A stretch of 64,000 nt of DNA from Pseudomonas sp. MM211 (GCF_020386635.1 NZ_CP081942.1:3162001-3226000), one strand, 5' to 3'. Counted from the first letter of the stretch, positions 19,376 to 28,355 are shown. Numbers and translations: made by a program. The notes: generated from the letters alone by a model not told the origin.

Positions 19376-20554
19376 CTAAAGTCCATTGGCATCGATATCG
19401 ACCAGTAACAGCCGGTTGCCGTTGTCGATGAACTGCCCGGCCGTGAGGCAGTATTGGTTGCTGGTCGCATCGCGGTAAGTGCTGGACAGAATCAGGCGGC
19501 GTTCTTCCCAGCCCTCTGCGAGCAACTGGTAGAAATACGGGCGCCACGACCAGTTATGGCCGATGTAGCGATCATCGGCCTGCCAGGCACCGTCGCGCCA
19601 CTCCAGGTTGGGCGTGGTCTGTGTGCCATGGCGGTCACATTGGTACAGGCGCAGCAGCCAGGGGTAGGCCACTGGCGCGGCAAGCGCTGCCGGCAGGCCG
19701 CTTTCCAGATCGTTCTTGAGCACTGCGAACAGCTCGGCGAGTTGTTTGCGTAGGCCCATCAGACGAGCCCTCTCGGCCAATTTCTGCTGCACGTACTGAT
19801 CGCGCAGCAGTGCGAAACGATCAACGAACGCATCGTTCTCGAAAAACGCCAGTTCGGGCCTGGCAAACAGATAGCCTTGCACGTAGCGGGCTCCGCATTC
19901 CAACGCAAAGTCGAGTTCGGCGTTGGTTTCCACGCCCTCGGCGATGATCCAGCAGCCGGTTTTTTCGGCCATCATCGCCAGTGCCTTGACCACTTCGCCA
20001 CTGGGGCCGCCACGGGCTGCTTCCTGGAACAGGCGCATGTCTAGCTTGAGAATATCGGGTTGCAAGGCCAGCACCCGGTCGAGCTGGGAGTAGCCAGCGC
20101 CGAAGTCATCGATGGCGATGCGCGCGCCGGCTTCCCGGTAGCGGGCCACTACGCCAGGCAGGCGCTGGCTTGCGCCACCGAGTTCGGTGATCTCGAAAAC
20201 CACGCGCTTGGGATCGATACCGCTGCGCTCAAGCTGCTTGAGGCTGGGCAGCGCCTGTTCAGGTCGCAAGCGACTGATCCAGCGTGGCGATATGTTCAGG
20301 CTCAAGAACCATTGCGACGGCGCGTCGTGAAAACGCATCAGCGCCTGTTCACGCACTTGCCGGTCGAGGCGGCGCAGGGCGGTTGGCGGTGTCTTGGGAT
20401 TGGCGAACAGCGGCCCTGCCGAGTGCAGGCGACCCTGTGCGTCACGCAGCCTGGCCAGCGCTTCGACGCCAGCAATCTGGCCGGTAGCCGTATCGATAAA
20501 GGGTTGGAAGACGGCGAGCGGTTGACCGTCGAGCACCGAGCACATCCTTAGCAA
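19376..20554 (-). CDS. EAL-domain cyclic-di-GMP phosphodiesterase with C-terminal sensor domain
   Basis: About 392 residues. The N-terminal EAL domain keeps the catalytic set: EAL in GVEALARL, NISP, the metal Glu in FEITE, IDDFGAGYS, the Lys of ILKLD, EGVET and QGY, so it should be active in cleaving c-di-GMP. The C-terminal ~130 residues (LYQCDRHGTQ, GHNWSWRPYF, LSSTYRD) form a Cache/PAS-like module resembling the domain after EAL in Bacillus YkuI, probably a ligand sensor. There is no TM helix, so it is cytoplasmic. The start is uncertain: a TTG at 20554 or ATG at 20545. Confidence 0.88.
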   Translation of the reverse strand: MLRMCSVLDGQPLAVFQPFIDTATGQIAGVEALARLRDAQGRLHSAGPLFANPKTPPTALRRLDRQVREQALMRFHDAPSQWFLSLNISPRWISRLRPEQALPSLKQLERSGIDPKRVVFEITELGGASQRLPGVVARYREAGARIAIDDFGAGYSQLDRVLALQPDILKLDMRLFQEAARGGPSGEVVKALAMMAEKTGCWIIAEGVETNAELDFALECGARYVQGYLFARPELAFFENDAFVDRFALLRDQYVQQKLAERARLMGLRKQLAELFAVLKNDLESGLPAALAAPVAYPWLLRLYQCDRHGTQTTPNLEWRDGAWQADDRYIGHNWSWRPYFYQLLAEGWEERRLILSSTYRDATSNQYCLTAGQFIDNGNRLLLVDIDANGL

Positions 20555-20619
20555 AGAGAACGGTAATGCCGGGTAATATCCGGCTCAAGCCCATGTCGCT
20601 AGCAAGAATGTGGCCAGTA

Positions 20620-20961
20620 TCAGGCTTGCTCAGGCTCTTTTGCTGGCTTTTTGCCTTCAGGGTCGGCCGGGCGTTTCCTCAGGTTGGGAAAAGCCTCCAG
20701 CGCCATGCGCAGCCAGCGACGCCATTGGCCGCCGCGCATACCGAGCAGGGTCAATGCGAAGGCTCCGCCGGTGATCCAGATTGGTGCGTTGCTGCCTTTG
20801 AGTTCCTGGCGCCAGTGATTGCCGAAGTCCTTGGCTTTCTGCAACGGCTGCAGGATGACCATGGTTTCGTGGCGAATTTCCTGACGATGCATTTCCAGGC
20901 GCAGACGCAGCATGGTCTTGCGCAGTTCCTGGGTGGAGGTCTTGCTACTGGGGCGGGTCAT
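20620..20961 (-). CDS. YqjK-like small membrane-associated protein
   Basis: A 113-residue, strongly basic protein: an N-terminal helix rich in Arg/Glu (ELRKTMLRLRLEMHRQEIRH), one hydrophobic segment (APIWITGGAFALTLLGM) and a Lys/Pro-rich tail. Its ATG overlaps the stop of the preceding holin-family gene (ATGA-type), so it is translationally coupled as the third gene of a DUF883-holin-YqjK-like operon. The organisation matches E. coli yqjD-yqjE-yqjK; sequence resemblance to YqjK itself is weak. Confidence 0.68.
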   Translation of the reverse strand: MTRPSSKTSTQELRKTMLRLRLEMHRQEIRHETMVILQPLQKAKDFGNHWRQELKGSNAPIWITGGAFALTLLGMRGGQWRRWLRMALEAFPNLRKRPADPEGKKPAKEPEQA

Positions 20962-21344
20962 GGCAGCAATTGCTCCCGATCGCGGGTCAGTTCTTCGAGG
21001 CTGGCGCTAAATGGGGCGGGGGCGTTGCGCATGCGCTGGACAAGGCTCGCCGCGCAGGCAAGCAAACCCAGCGTATAGAAGAGGCAAAGCAGGGAAATCA
21101 CCAGAATGCGGTGGCTTTCCCAGAATACGATCAGCAGTGCGGCAGATAGGCCGGTGATCAGCAATAGCCCGAACAACACGCACAAGCCAGTCAGGATCAG
21201 CAGGGTGACGGTGCGCGCCTGCTGCTCCCGAAACTCTTCGCTGAACAGTGCCACATGGCCCTGAATCAGCCCGAGCAGGGCACCGGCCAGGCGCCGCGGC
21301 GAAGGCCCGCGGCTGGGAGGTGCTGCTGTCTGGCTGTCATCCAT
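20958..21344 (-). CDS. Phage holin family protein (YqjE/DUF1469-like)
   Basis: A 128-residue protein with two adjacent TM helices (TLLILTGLCVLFGLLLITG and LVISLLCLFYTLGLLACA) after a charged N-terminal amphipathic region (GLIQGHVALFSEEFREQQA). This is the layout of the DUF1469/YqjE group, called holin-like by homology although the genes are chromosomal. It lies between the DUF883 gene (12 bases upstream) and the YqjK-like gene (overlapping). It probably works at the inner membrane with its neighbours; the function is unknown. Confidence 0.82.
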   Translation of the reverse strand: MDDSQTAAPPSRGPSPRRLAGALLGLIQGHVALFSEEFREQQARTVTLLILTGLCVLFGLLLITGLSAALLIVFWESHRILVISLLCLFYTLGLLACAASLVQRMRNAPAPFSASLEELTRDREQLLP

Positions 21345-21356
21345 GTGCTGTCCTGA

Positions 21357-21686
21357 TCAACGTCGGCTAATGAGCATGCCGATCAGTATACCAATGCCGG
21401 CGGCTATGCCGATGGTCTGCCATGGGTGGGTCTGCACATAGTCTTCGGTCGCGCCGACTGCAGCCTTACCGCGCAGCACGACGTTCTCTTCGGTGTTCTT
21501 CAGCGTCGAACGCGCACGGCCGAGGCTGTCACGGATCTGCGCGCGCAGCTCTTCGGCTTGATCGCCTACCAGGCTGGCCGAGTGCTGAAGCAAGACTTCG
21601 GTGTCGCGCACCAGCGCCTGAAACTCTTCGAGCAGTTCTTCTTTATTGGCAGGTGCAGCAGGACGTGAAGGAAGTGGGCGGGCCAT
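21357..21686 (-). CDS. DUF883 (ElaB/YqjD) family protein
   Basis: A 109-residue tail-anchored protein. ATG 21686 has an excellent RBS (CAGGAG, 8 bases upstream), so the longer frame to 21926 is rejected. The middle is a long amphipathic helix (LLEEFQALVRDTEVLLQHSA..), followed by YVQTHPWQTIGIAAGIGILIG, the signature end of the ElaB/YqjD family, and a basic SRR terminus. E. coli YqjD and ElaB attach stationary-phase ribosomes to the inner membrane; the same role is plausible here. It is the first gene of a three-gene operon. Confidence 0.9.
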   Translation of the reverse strand: MARPLPSRPAAPANKEELLEEFQALVRDTEVLLQHSASLVGDQAEELRAQIRDSLGRARSTLKNTEENVVLRGKAAVGATEDYVQTHPWQTIGIAAGIGILIGMLISRR

Positions 21687-22056
21687 GGATCGTTCTCCTG
21701 TAGGTGTGATGCGGTGTAAGGGGTTCGAGTAGCTGCCATTGGCCAGGTTCAGTCTATCTGTGAATCGCCGGGAATGAAGCAGGCCCGGAAGGCATAAGCA
21801 TTGCATTGGCGTGGTGCGTTCGTGCCTGAGATGCATGTTTATGGTGCTTGCTCCGCTAGGAAGGCAATGGTCTGGTGCGTACGTAACAAATTGATAATTA
21901 ATCAATAAGTGCTGAAATGACAGCATCGTTGAGCACCAGGATGGCGCTCGCCTTCAGTTGGTAACGCGGTAAAGCGGCCACTGATGCCTCTTTGTGGTGC
22001 TTTCTGATTGGGCGATGTTCTTTTCTGGTGCTTTTCTCTGCGGAGCCTCTGCCTCG
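21687..22056. other. Divergent intergenic region upstream of yqjD-like operon and amt
   Basis: These 370 bases hold no convincing gene. A locally AT-rich patch at 21886-21908 contains TTGATAATTAATCAA, a 5-bp inverted repeat that could be part of a promoter or operator for either direction. I looked for a sigma-54 -24/-12 pair ahead of the ammonium channel gene and found none that fits well. Confidence 0.45.
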
Positions 22057-23265
22057 ATGGAAAATCTCAACAGTGCCGTGCAAACGCTGATTCACGGCTC
22101 TAATACATTGTTCATCCTGATCGGCGCGATCATGGTGCTCGCCATGCACGCCGGCTTCGCTTTTCTGGAAGTGGGCACGGTAAGGCAGAAGAACCAGGTC
22201 AACGCTCTGTCGAAGATCCTCTCGGACTTCGCGATCTCCGCCATGGCCTATTTCTTCGTCGGCTACTGGATTGCCTATGGGGTGACCTTTCTGCACCCCG
22301 CCAGCGTACTGGTCGAGGGCAATGGTTATGCATTGGTGAAGTTCTTTTTTCTGCTGACCTTCGCGGCGGCGATACCGGCGATCATTTCCGGCGGCATCGC
22401 CGAGCGCGCCCGCTTCGGCCCGCAGCTATGCGCCACGGCGCTGATCGTTGCCTTCGTCTATCCATTCTTCGAGGGCATGATCTGGAACGGTAACTTCGGC
22501 CTGCAGAGCTGGCTGGAGGCGCAATTTGGCGCGCCATTCCACGACTTTGCCGGTTCGGTGGTGGTGCATGGCGTTGGCGGCTGGCTGGCATTCACCGCGG
22601 TGCTGCTGCTCGGGCGCCGGGATGGCCGTTACCGCGATGGCCGTCTGGTCGCCATGGCGCCGTCGAGCATTCCATTCCTTGCTCTGGGCTCGTGGATACT
22701 GATCATCGGCTGGTTCGGCTTCAACGTGATGAGCGCCCAGACCCTGGGCAGCATCAGCGGACTGGTGGCGGTCAACACGCTGATGGCCATGGTCGGCGGC
22801 ACGCTGGCGGCGCTGATCGTCGGCCGCAACGATCCTGGCTTCCTGCATAACGGCCCGCTGGCCGGCCTAGTGGCGATTTGCGCAGGTTCCGACCTGATGC
22901 ATCCGGTCGGTGCGCTGGTCACTGGCGCTATTGCCGGCGCGCTGTTCGTCTGGGCGTTTACCGCCACTCAAGTGAAATGGAAGATCGACGATGTGCTCGG
23001 CGTCTGGCCGCTGCACGGTTTGTGTGGCGTCTGGGGCGGTATCGCCTGCGGCATCTTCGGGCAGCAGATGTGGGGTGGTCTGGGTGGTGTCAGCCTGGTC
23101 AGTCAGTTGCTCGGCAGCGTACTGGGTGTGCTGGTGGCGCTGATTGGCGGCTTCCTGGTATATGGCGCGCTGAAGCTGGTCGTCGGCATTCGTTTGAGCC
23201 AGGAGCAGGAGTATTACGGCGCCGATCTGTCGATACACAAGATCGGTGCGGTCAGTCAGGACTGA
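22057..23265 (+). CDS. amt: Ammonium transporter (Amt family)
   Basis: A 402-residue, 11-TM channel that conducts ammonium/ammonia across the inner membrane. I chose ATG 22057 (MENLNSAVQTLI), with GGAG 11 bases upstream; the in-frame codons back to 21994 are also possible and would look like a short signal sequence. The twin pore histidines are present in VVVHGVGGWLAF and in WPLHGLCGVWGG. The family signature around DFAGSVVVHGVGG is complete. No glnK lies next to it, unlike the usual glnK-amtB pair, so it may be a second or specialised Amt. Confidence 0.93.
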   Translation: MENLNSAVQTLIHGSNTLFILIGAIMVLAMHAGFAFLEVGTVRQKNQVNALSKILSDFAISAMAYFFVGYWIAYGVTFLHPASVLVEGNGYALVKFFFLLTFAAAIPAIISGGIAERARFGPQLCATALIVAFVYPFFEGMIWNGNFGLQSWLEAQFGAPFHDFAGSVVVHGVGGWLAFTAVLLLGRRDGRYRDGRLVAMAPSSIPFLALGSWILIIGWFGFNVMSAQTLGSISGLVAVNTLMAMVGGTLAALIVGRNDPGFLHNGPLAGLVAICAGSDLMHPVGALVTGAIAGALFVWAFTATQVKWKIDDVLGVWPLHGLCGVWGGIACGIFGQQMWGGLGGVSLVSQLLGSVLGVLVALIGGFLVYGALKLVVGIRLSQEQEYYGADLSIHKIGAVSQD

Positions 23266-23354
23266 GCCGCTTGTCGAGTTGCTCGGTAGCTAGCCCTAAA
23301 CTTTTGCCAAGAGCTGCCGTCAACCTTGGACATGCTCCGTTTCGGTGACTTGCC

Positions 23355-24473
23355 ATGACTGTTTCTCTTCCGCTGTCGACCTCAACGACAGGCCGCTCGC
23401 CTCAGATTGGCGGCCAGACCACCATCCGCAACGCGGCCGATGCCCAGGCCGCGCTGTCCAATCGGCTTGCCGAGCGCCTGGGGCTGCCTGCCGGCTCGCT
23501 CACCGCCAAGCAGGATGACTTCTCTCCGGAGAAGGTGGCAGATCGCGTGCTCGGGTTCATCGAGCAGCGGCTGAAGAGCGAAGCGGCTGCAGGTGCGAGC
23601 CCGGAAAAGCTGCAGAAATTCATGGATCAGGCCCGTTCTGGCGTAGAGAAGGGCTTCGACGAAGCCCGCAAGATTCTCGACGGCATGGGCGTTCTCAAGG
23701 GTAAGGTCGCCACTGATATCGACGATACCTACCAGCGCATTCAGCAGGGCTTTGCCGGCCTCGACAAACAGTTCGGCGCAGCGCCAGCCGCTGGTGTCGT
23801 ACCGACGTCGAGCGACCGTTTTGCGGCCGTGGCGGAAAGCTTCGAGTTGGATATCACCACCCGAGATGGTGACCGCCTGCGTGTATCGATCGCTCAGGCG
23901 TCCGCCGCCTGGTCGCGCACCGAAGGTTCCAGCAGCCAGTCCGGCAGTCTGCAGATCGGTGGTTGGCAGGTGCAGGTCGAGGGTGATCTGGATGATCAGG
24001 AAAAAGCCGCCCTGGAGAAGCTGTTCAGCCAGGTGCAGGATCTTTCCAATTCCTTCTATTCCGGTGATGTGGCCGGCGCCTTCGATCGGGCCATGTCGCT
24101 GGAAATGGACGGCTCGCAACTGGCCTCCATGTCCCTGAAATTGACCCAGACCAGCGTGCGCCAGGCTACCGATACCTACGGCTCCGTGGCCAGCGAGGGT
24201 GGGCAGCCAGCCAGTGCGGTCAACGGCGCGCTCAACGACTATGCTCAGGGCCTGCTTGACGCACTGCGTAACGCCAATGAATGGGTCAGCGACGGCAAGG
24301 GCCTGCTGCAGGATCTGCTTAAAGGTGGCTTCTCGCTGGACGAGCGGTTTGATACTGCGCGGCTGGACAAGGCAGAGCAGCTTAATGGCCGCCTGCTGGA
24401 CGGTCTGCAGGGCCTGTTGGGCTCCACGTTGGCGCCGAAAGCGGATGGAGGGCGGCGAGCGCCTGATTGTTGA
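23355..24473 (+). CDS. DUF5610 domain protein
   Basis: A 372-residue protein rich in Ser, Gln and Ala, with predicted long helices. The stretch DFSPEKVADRVLGFIEQRLK followed by RSGVEKGFDEARKIL is the pattern of DUF5610, a family common in pseudomonads and frequently seen in flagellar or secreted-protein contexts. No signal peptide or TM helix is evident, so it is cytoplasmic or exported by another route. The function is unknown. The RBS is weak (GGTGA), so the exact start is moderately certain. Confidence 0.8.
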   Translation: MTVSLPLSTSTTGRSPQIGGQTTIRNAADAQAALSNRLAERLGLPAGSLTAKQDDFSPEKVADRVLGFIEQRLKSEAAAGASPEKLQKFMDQARSGVEKGFDEARKILDGMGVLKGKVATDIDDTYQRIQQGFAGLDKQFGAAPAAGVVPTSSDRFAAVAESFELDITTRDGDRLRVSIAQASAAWSRTEGSSSQSGSLQIGGWQVQVEGDLDDQEKAALEKLFSQVQDLSNSFYSGDVAGAFDRAMSLEMDGSQLASMSLKLTQTSVRQATDTYGSVASEGGQPASAVNGALNDYAQGLLDALRNANEWVSDGKGLLQDLLKGGFSLDERFDTARLDKAEQLNGRLLDGLQGLLGSTLAPKADGGRRAPDC

Positions 24474-24519
24474 GGGCGGGGTGGTAGAATGCCACCTTTC
24501 TCGCTGCGGAGGCTGACCC

Positions 24520-24756
24520 ATGCTCCCTGAGTGCCAATTGCTGGGAACCCTCGGTTGTCATCTGTGTGAATACGCCGAGGCGGTAGTGATGCCTTTCGTC
24601 GAGCGCGGCTTGCTGGTCGAGTTGGTCGATATCGCGGAGCGTGACGACTTGCTTGAGCGCTATGCGTTGTTGATACCCGTGCTGAAACGCACCGATACCG
24701 GCGCCGAGTTGCCTTGGCCGTTTGATGCGCCGCAGGTCGTCGCCTTTCTTGGCTGA
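24520..24756 (+). CDS. Glutaredoxin-family small thiol protein (DUF836)
   Basis: A 78-residue thioredoxin-fold protein of the short glutaredoxin-like group. The redox pair is CHLC in LGTLGCHLCEYAE near residue 13, and the cis-proline region is IPVLKR. RBS CGGAGG lies 8 bases before ATG. Family members are usually fused to or near redox enzymes; the target here is not apparent. It stands 46 bases after the DUF5610 gene. Confidence 0.85.
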   Translation: MLPECQLLGTLGCHLCEYAEAVVMPFVERGLLVELVDIAERDDLLERYALLIPVLKRTDTGAELPWPFDAPQVVAFLG

Positions 24757-24838
24757 TACACCGTCTGCACACAACGAGCCTGACGCATTCGAAGTCTGGC
24801 CAGGTTTTGCTTTTTAGAATGACAGGGGAGTTGTATCC

Positions 24839-25726
24839 ATGGGTGTAGTGCTGGGCGATGCGTTATCGCTGCTGCTGTTTCGTTTGCACAGTGGCCGTTT
24901 GCTGGGCATCAATCTGCTCAAGGTCAACGAGATCATTCCCTGCCCGCAGTTGACCAAAATGCCCAGTCGGCACCCCCATGTGCGCGGCGTGGCGACTTTG
25001 CGTGGTTCGGCGCTGACGGTCATCGATCTGGCGCGAGCGATTGGTGAGCGCGGTGGTAGTGATAGCCAGGACGGCTGTCTTATCGTTACCGAGCTCAGCC
25101 GGTCGCGGCAAGGGCTGCATGTACAGAGCGTGGAGCGCATCGTGCAATGCTCGACTCGCGATGTGCGCCCGCCGCCTGCTGGCGCTGGCACGCGCGCTTT
25201 CATTACCGGAGTGACGCAGATCGACGGCGCTATCGTGCAAATTCTCGACATTGAAAAAGTCTTGCATGAGATCGCACCGGCTCCTCTCGAGGATGTCGCC
25301 GATGAGTTGCTCAGCCATGCCGAGCGGCAGCTCTTGCAAGGCCGTCGAGTACTGGTCGTCGATGACTCCCAGGTAGCCCTGCAGCAAACGCTGATCACGC
25401 TGCGAAAGCTCGACTTGGACTGCCAGGCCGTACGTAGCGCCGCCAGCGCGCTTGAAGTGCTGCGGGCCGCGCAGCAGGAGGGGCAGCCGATCGAGGTGTT
25501 GGTCTCGGATATCGAAATGCCGGAAATGGACGGCTACACCCTGGTTCAGCAGATTCGCAAGGACAGTGTGCTTGGCGAGACCTACGTGCTGCTGCATACC
25601 TCGCTGGACAGCACCATGAATACCGAGAAGGCCCGCGCAGTGGGGGCCAACGACGTGCTCACCAAGTTCTCCAGCGTCGATCTCAGCAAAGCGCTACTGC
25701 GCGCGTTCCAGCGTCTCAACGACTGA
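24839..25726 (+). CDS. cheV: Chemotaxis coupling protein CheV
   Basis: A 295-residue two-domain protein. The N-terminal CheW-like domain (about residues 10-155; LLGINLLKVNEIIP, HPHVRGVATLRGSALTVIDL) couples chemoreceptors to the CheA kinase. The C-terminal receiver (about 175-295) has the acidic pair VVDDS, the phosphoacceptor Asp in VSDIEMPEMDGY, a conserved Thr in LLHTS, and the K in LTKFSS. Phosphorylation of CheV is thought to tune adaptation. RBS AGGGGAG is strong. No other che gene is nearby, as is common for cheV. Confidence 0.93.
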   Translation: MGVVLGDALSLLLFRLHSGRLLGINLLKVNEIIPCPQLTKMPSRHPHVRGVATLRGSALTVIDLARAIGERGGSDSQDGCLIVTELSRSRQGLHVQSVERIVQCSTRDVRPPPAGAGTRAFITGVTQIDGAIVQILDIEKVLHEIAPAPLEDVADELLSHAERQLLQGRRVLVVDDSQVALQQTLITLRKLDLDCQAVRSAASALEVLRAAQQEGQPIEVLVSDIEMPEMDGYTLVQQIRKDSVLGETYVLLHTSLDSTMNTEKARAVGANDVLTKFSSVDLSKALLRAFQRLND

Positions 25727-25738
25727 ATCGCGGCACGC

Positions 25739-26233
25739 CTATTCAATTCTCTGTTCGCCGGTGAACTGCAGGGTGATCTTGCAGCGCCGGCAGAAGTAGC
25801 GACGGCCCTTGGCGACCAGGGCGTGGCGCTGCGCGGAGAACGGAAATTCGCCTTGCGGGCACTGGCAGCGATAGATGAAGCGGCTGACCTGGCGGCGTTT
25901 CACGTCATAGCTGTGGCAGCGGTGTGGCGGAAGTTCGTAGACCCCACGCATGATCAGCTGCCATTCCTCGCCATGTGGCTGAATGCTCAGGCCGAAAAGC
26001 TGGTGTGCGACCAGATGCGCCACTTCGTGGGGCACCGTCTGGCGCAGAAAATCTTCCTGGTTTTCACGGTACAGCTGCGGGTTGAAGCGCAGTTTGTTTT
26101 CCGTGAGATGAGCCACTCCAGCCTTCTGGCCGCGCAGCTTGAAACTCACTTCGGGGCGTTTGAATGGCTGCTTGAAGAAGGTTTCCGCCTGCTGATAGCA
26201 AGCCTCGACGCGGGCGTGGATCTGTTCTGACAT
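25739..26233 (-). CDS. sprT: SprT-family zinc metalloprotease-like protein
   Basis: A 164-residue protein with the SprT domain: HEVAH zinc site followed by HG 21 residues later (PHGEEWQLIMRGV), and a C-terminal zinc ribbon with four cysteines (CQCPQGEF... CRRCKI). Related eukaryotic Spartan cleaves DNA-protein crosslinks; bacterial SprT is a predicted protease whose targets are not settled. Length is normal. It is convergent with cheV, with only 12 bases between. Confidence 0.9.
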   Translation of the reverse strand: MSEQIHARVEACYQQAETFFKQPFKRPEVSFKLRGQKAGVAHLTENKLRFNPQLYRENQEDFLRQTVPHEVAHLVAHQLFGLSIQPHGEEWQLIMRGVYELPPHRCHSYDVKRRQVSRFIYRCQCPQGEFPFSAQRHALVAKGRRYFCRRCKITLQFTGEQRIE

Positions 26234-26318
26234 GGGGGCATCGGGAAAGGTGATTGCGGCGGATTATGCCGCAGATCATCCGGCCATGCAGCGTTTGCGA
26301 GCTGAACGGCAAGTGCCC

Positions 26319-26897
26319 TCAGCGGTAATAACGCTGCAGCGTCTCCATTGCGTGGTTGATGCTCTGCAACTGCTGCGTGCTGCCGCCACGATCCGGGTGA
26401 TGAATGCTGACCAGCTGTCGGTAGCGCTGCCTGATTATCGACAGGTCGAGCTCGCCGCTGTGTGCATCCAGCTCGAGAACGGCGAGGGCCGACTGTTTTT
26501 CCTCGCCGCCCTGCAGGCGTACCCAGAACGCACCAAGCAGTTTCTGCACATCGTCGGTATCGGTATCGCGCAGATGAGTCAGGTCGAGGTAGTACTCGCG
26601 CAACGGATCCTTTTCGCTCAATGCGCTTTCGCCTGCCTGATAGGGCAGCAGCCGGATGCACAGCGGGCTGATCTGCAGCAAGGCACGTTGTTCGGCGGCC
26701 AGCTGGTCGCGCAGCCGATAGAGGGTATGGAACAGCAGAAAGTGGCTGCGAAACAACTCCAGGGTATCCGTGGGCAGGCGCTCTTCGGCGCCTTGCCAGC
26801 GATTCAGGCGCAGCAGCAGCTCGTATTCCGAGAGCCCTTCGGGCGCGGTCTGGAGCAATTCGAGCAGTCGTGTGTTGGGGGTGTTTTCTTCGTTCAT
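26319..26897 (-). CDS. DnaJ-related protein with C-terminal J domain
   Basis: A 192-residue protein. The N-terminal ~120 residues match the DNAJ-related helical domain (LLQTAPEGLSEYELLLRL, FRSHFLLFHTLYRLRDQL), and a C-terminal J domain keeps the HPD tripeptide in SIHHPDRGG with the flanking helix IIRQRYRQLV. It probably recruits DnaK to specific substrates. ATG 26897 is preceded by GGTGAG. It lies 85 bases upstream of sprT in the same direction. Confidence 0.88.
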   Translation of the reverse strand: MNEENTPNTRLLELLQTAPEGLSEYELLLRLNRWQGAEERLPTDTLELFRSHFLLFHTLYRLRDQLAAEQRALLQISPLCIRLLPYQAGESALSEKDPLREYYLDLTHLRDTDTDDVQKLLGAFWVRLQGGEEKQSALAVLELDAHSGELDLSIIRQRYRQLVSIHHPDRGGSTQQLQSINHAMETLQRYYR

Positions 26898-27042
26898 TGG
26901 CTCACCTTAGCCGAAGGAATATCGCCTTGCACAATCGGGCGCCACGCCAATCGGCGACGGTTGGCCGTTTTGTGGCTGGGGTATGCCTGGTTTTCTGGGT
27001 AAAATGCGCGGCTTCAGTACTTCTACCGGATTTCCGCGCGCC

Positions 27043-27867
27043 ATGGGCACCCTCTCGGTCAATCAGAACAAGCTGCAAAAACGCCTGCGTCGTCAGGCCG
27101 GCGAAGCCATTGCCGATTTCAACATGATCGAGGAGGGCGACAAGGTGATGGTCTGCCTGTCCGGTGGCAAGGACAGCTACACCATGCTCGATATCCTGCT
27201 TTATCTGCAGAAGGTCGCGCCCATTCACTTCGAGATCGTCGCGGTGAACATGGATCAGAAGCAGCCGGGCTTCCCCGAACACGTGCTGCCGGCCTATCTG
27301 GAGTCCATCGGTGTGCCGTACCACATCGTCGAGAAGGACACCTATTCTGTGGTCAAGGAGAAGATTCCGGAGGGCAAGACCACCTGCTCGCTGTGTTCGC
27401 GCCTGCGCCGCGGCACCTTGTACACCTTCGCCGACGAGATCGGCGCGACCAAGATGGCCCTCGGTCACCACCGTGACGATATCCTCGAGACCTTCTTCCT
27501 CAACATGTTCTATGGCGGCACGCTCAAGGCCATGCCGCCCAAACTGCGTGCCGACGACGGGCGCAATGTGGTGATTCGCCCGTTGGCCTATTGCAACGAG
27601 GCCGATATCGAGGCCTATAGCAATCTCAAGGAATTCCCGATCATTCCGTGCAACCTTTGCGGCTCCCAGGAAAACCTGCAGCGTCAGGTGGTCAAGGACA
27701 TGCTCCAGGACTGGGAGCGCAAATCTCCAGGCCGCACGGAAATCATGTTCCGCGCCCTGCAGAATGTGGTGCCGTCGCAACTTGCCGACCGCAACCTGTT
27801 CGACTTCGCCAGCCTGAAAATCGATGAGCAGGCCACGCCGCGCTTTCTTAACGTGATGAACCTGTAA
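27043..27867 (+). CDS. ttcA: tRNA 2-thiocytidine synthetase TtcA
   Basis: A 274-residue enzyme that inserts sulfur at cytidine 32 of certain tRNAs, using ATP and a [4Fe-4S] cluster. ATG 27043 ([18 protein letters not shown]) is the family start; the ORF runs further upstream without support. The PP-loop SGGKDS is at residues 40-45. The cluster cysteines are in two CxxC pairs, Cys115/Cys118 (TCSLC) and Cys203/Cys206 (PCNLC). Both are intact, so the enzyme should be functional. Confidence 0.96.
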   Translation: MGTLSVNQNKLQKRLRRQAGEAIADFNMIEEGDKVMVCLSGGKDSYTMLDILLYLQKVAPIHFEIVAVNMDQKQPGFPEHVLPAYLESIGVPYHIVEKDTYSVVKEKIPEGKTTCSLCSRLRRGTLYTFADEIGATKMALGHHRDDILETFFLNMFYGGTLKAMPPKLRADDGRNVVIRPLAYCNEADIEAYSNLKEFPIIPCNLCGSQENLQRQVVKDMLQDWERKSPGRTEIMFRALQNVVPSQLADRNLFDFASLKIDEQATPRFLNVMNL

Positions 27868-27878
27868 GAGTCCAAGCC

Positions 27879-28355
27879 ATGTACAAGGTCATGCTGGTGA
27901 TGTTCTGTCTGTTGCTGAGTGGCTGCGATGGCGGTAGCGAGCAGGGCCGCCTGACGCTCGAGTTGGGTGGCAAGGCCATGCATTTCGATTCGCGGCTGGT
28001 GGCCCAGTTGGCCAAGAGCCGCGAACATCTGGTCATTGGTGGTCGCCTGGACGATGGGGCCATGAGCGACAGTTACGATTTCGAATTGTGGGCGCTGGGC
28101 GGTGAGATCAAGCCAGGTACTTACAGCCTGTCAGGCTCCAGGCTGGTCAGTCGTTATGCCGTACAGCATGAGGACGGCACAGAAATCTGGTCGGCGCTCA
28201 GTCATGATGATGGCGCCACGTTCGACCTCAGGATCGACAGCATCGACGACTGGGGCGTGCGCGGCAGCTTCGACGGTCGCCTCAAGCGCCTCGGCGGCGA
28301 AGGTTTCATCGAGGTGAGCGAGGGTCGCTTCGCTGCACCGTTCAAACTCCAGTAG
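27879..28355 (+). CDS. Hypothetical lipoprotein
   Basis: A 158-residue protein with a short signal peptide and lipobox LLLSGC (Cys near residue 16), so it should be lipid-anchored in the envelope; Asp follows the Cys, which favours retention in the inner membrane if the Lol rule applies. The mature part is predicted beta-rich with many Gly/Asp turns (GGKAMHFDSR, DDWGVRGSFDGR). I recognise no named family. It starts 11 bases after ttcA and precedes the DNA glycosylase gene by 15 bases, so it is probably in the same operon. Confidence 0.75.
   Translation: MYKVMLVMFCLLLSGCDGGSEQGRLTLELGGKAMHFDSRLVAQLAKSREHLVIGGRLDDGAMSDSYDFELWALGGEIKPGTYSLSGSRLVSRYAVQHEDGTEIWSALSHDDGATFDLRIDSIDDWGVRGSFDGRLKRLGGEGFIEVSEGRFAAPFKLQ

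Noticed and set aside
20958..21344. Prophage remnant suggested by the holin-family gene
   Set aside because: No other phage gene is near, and the neighbours match the chromosomal yqjD-E-K arrangement.
21687..21926. N-terminal extension of the DUF883 protein
   Set aside because: A strong RBS lies in front of ATG 21686 and the upstream codons look like leader sequence.
24757..24838. FliA (sigma-28) promoter before cheV
   Set aside because: I could not find a TAAA and GCCGATAA pair with the right spacing.
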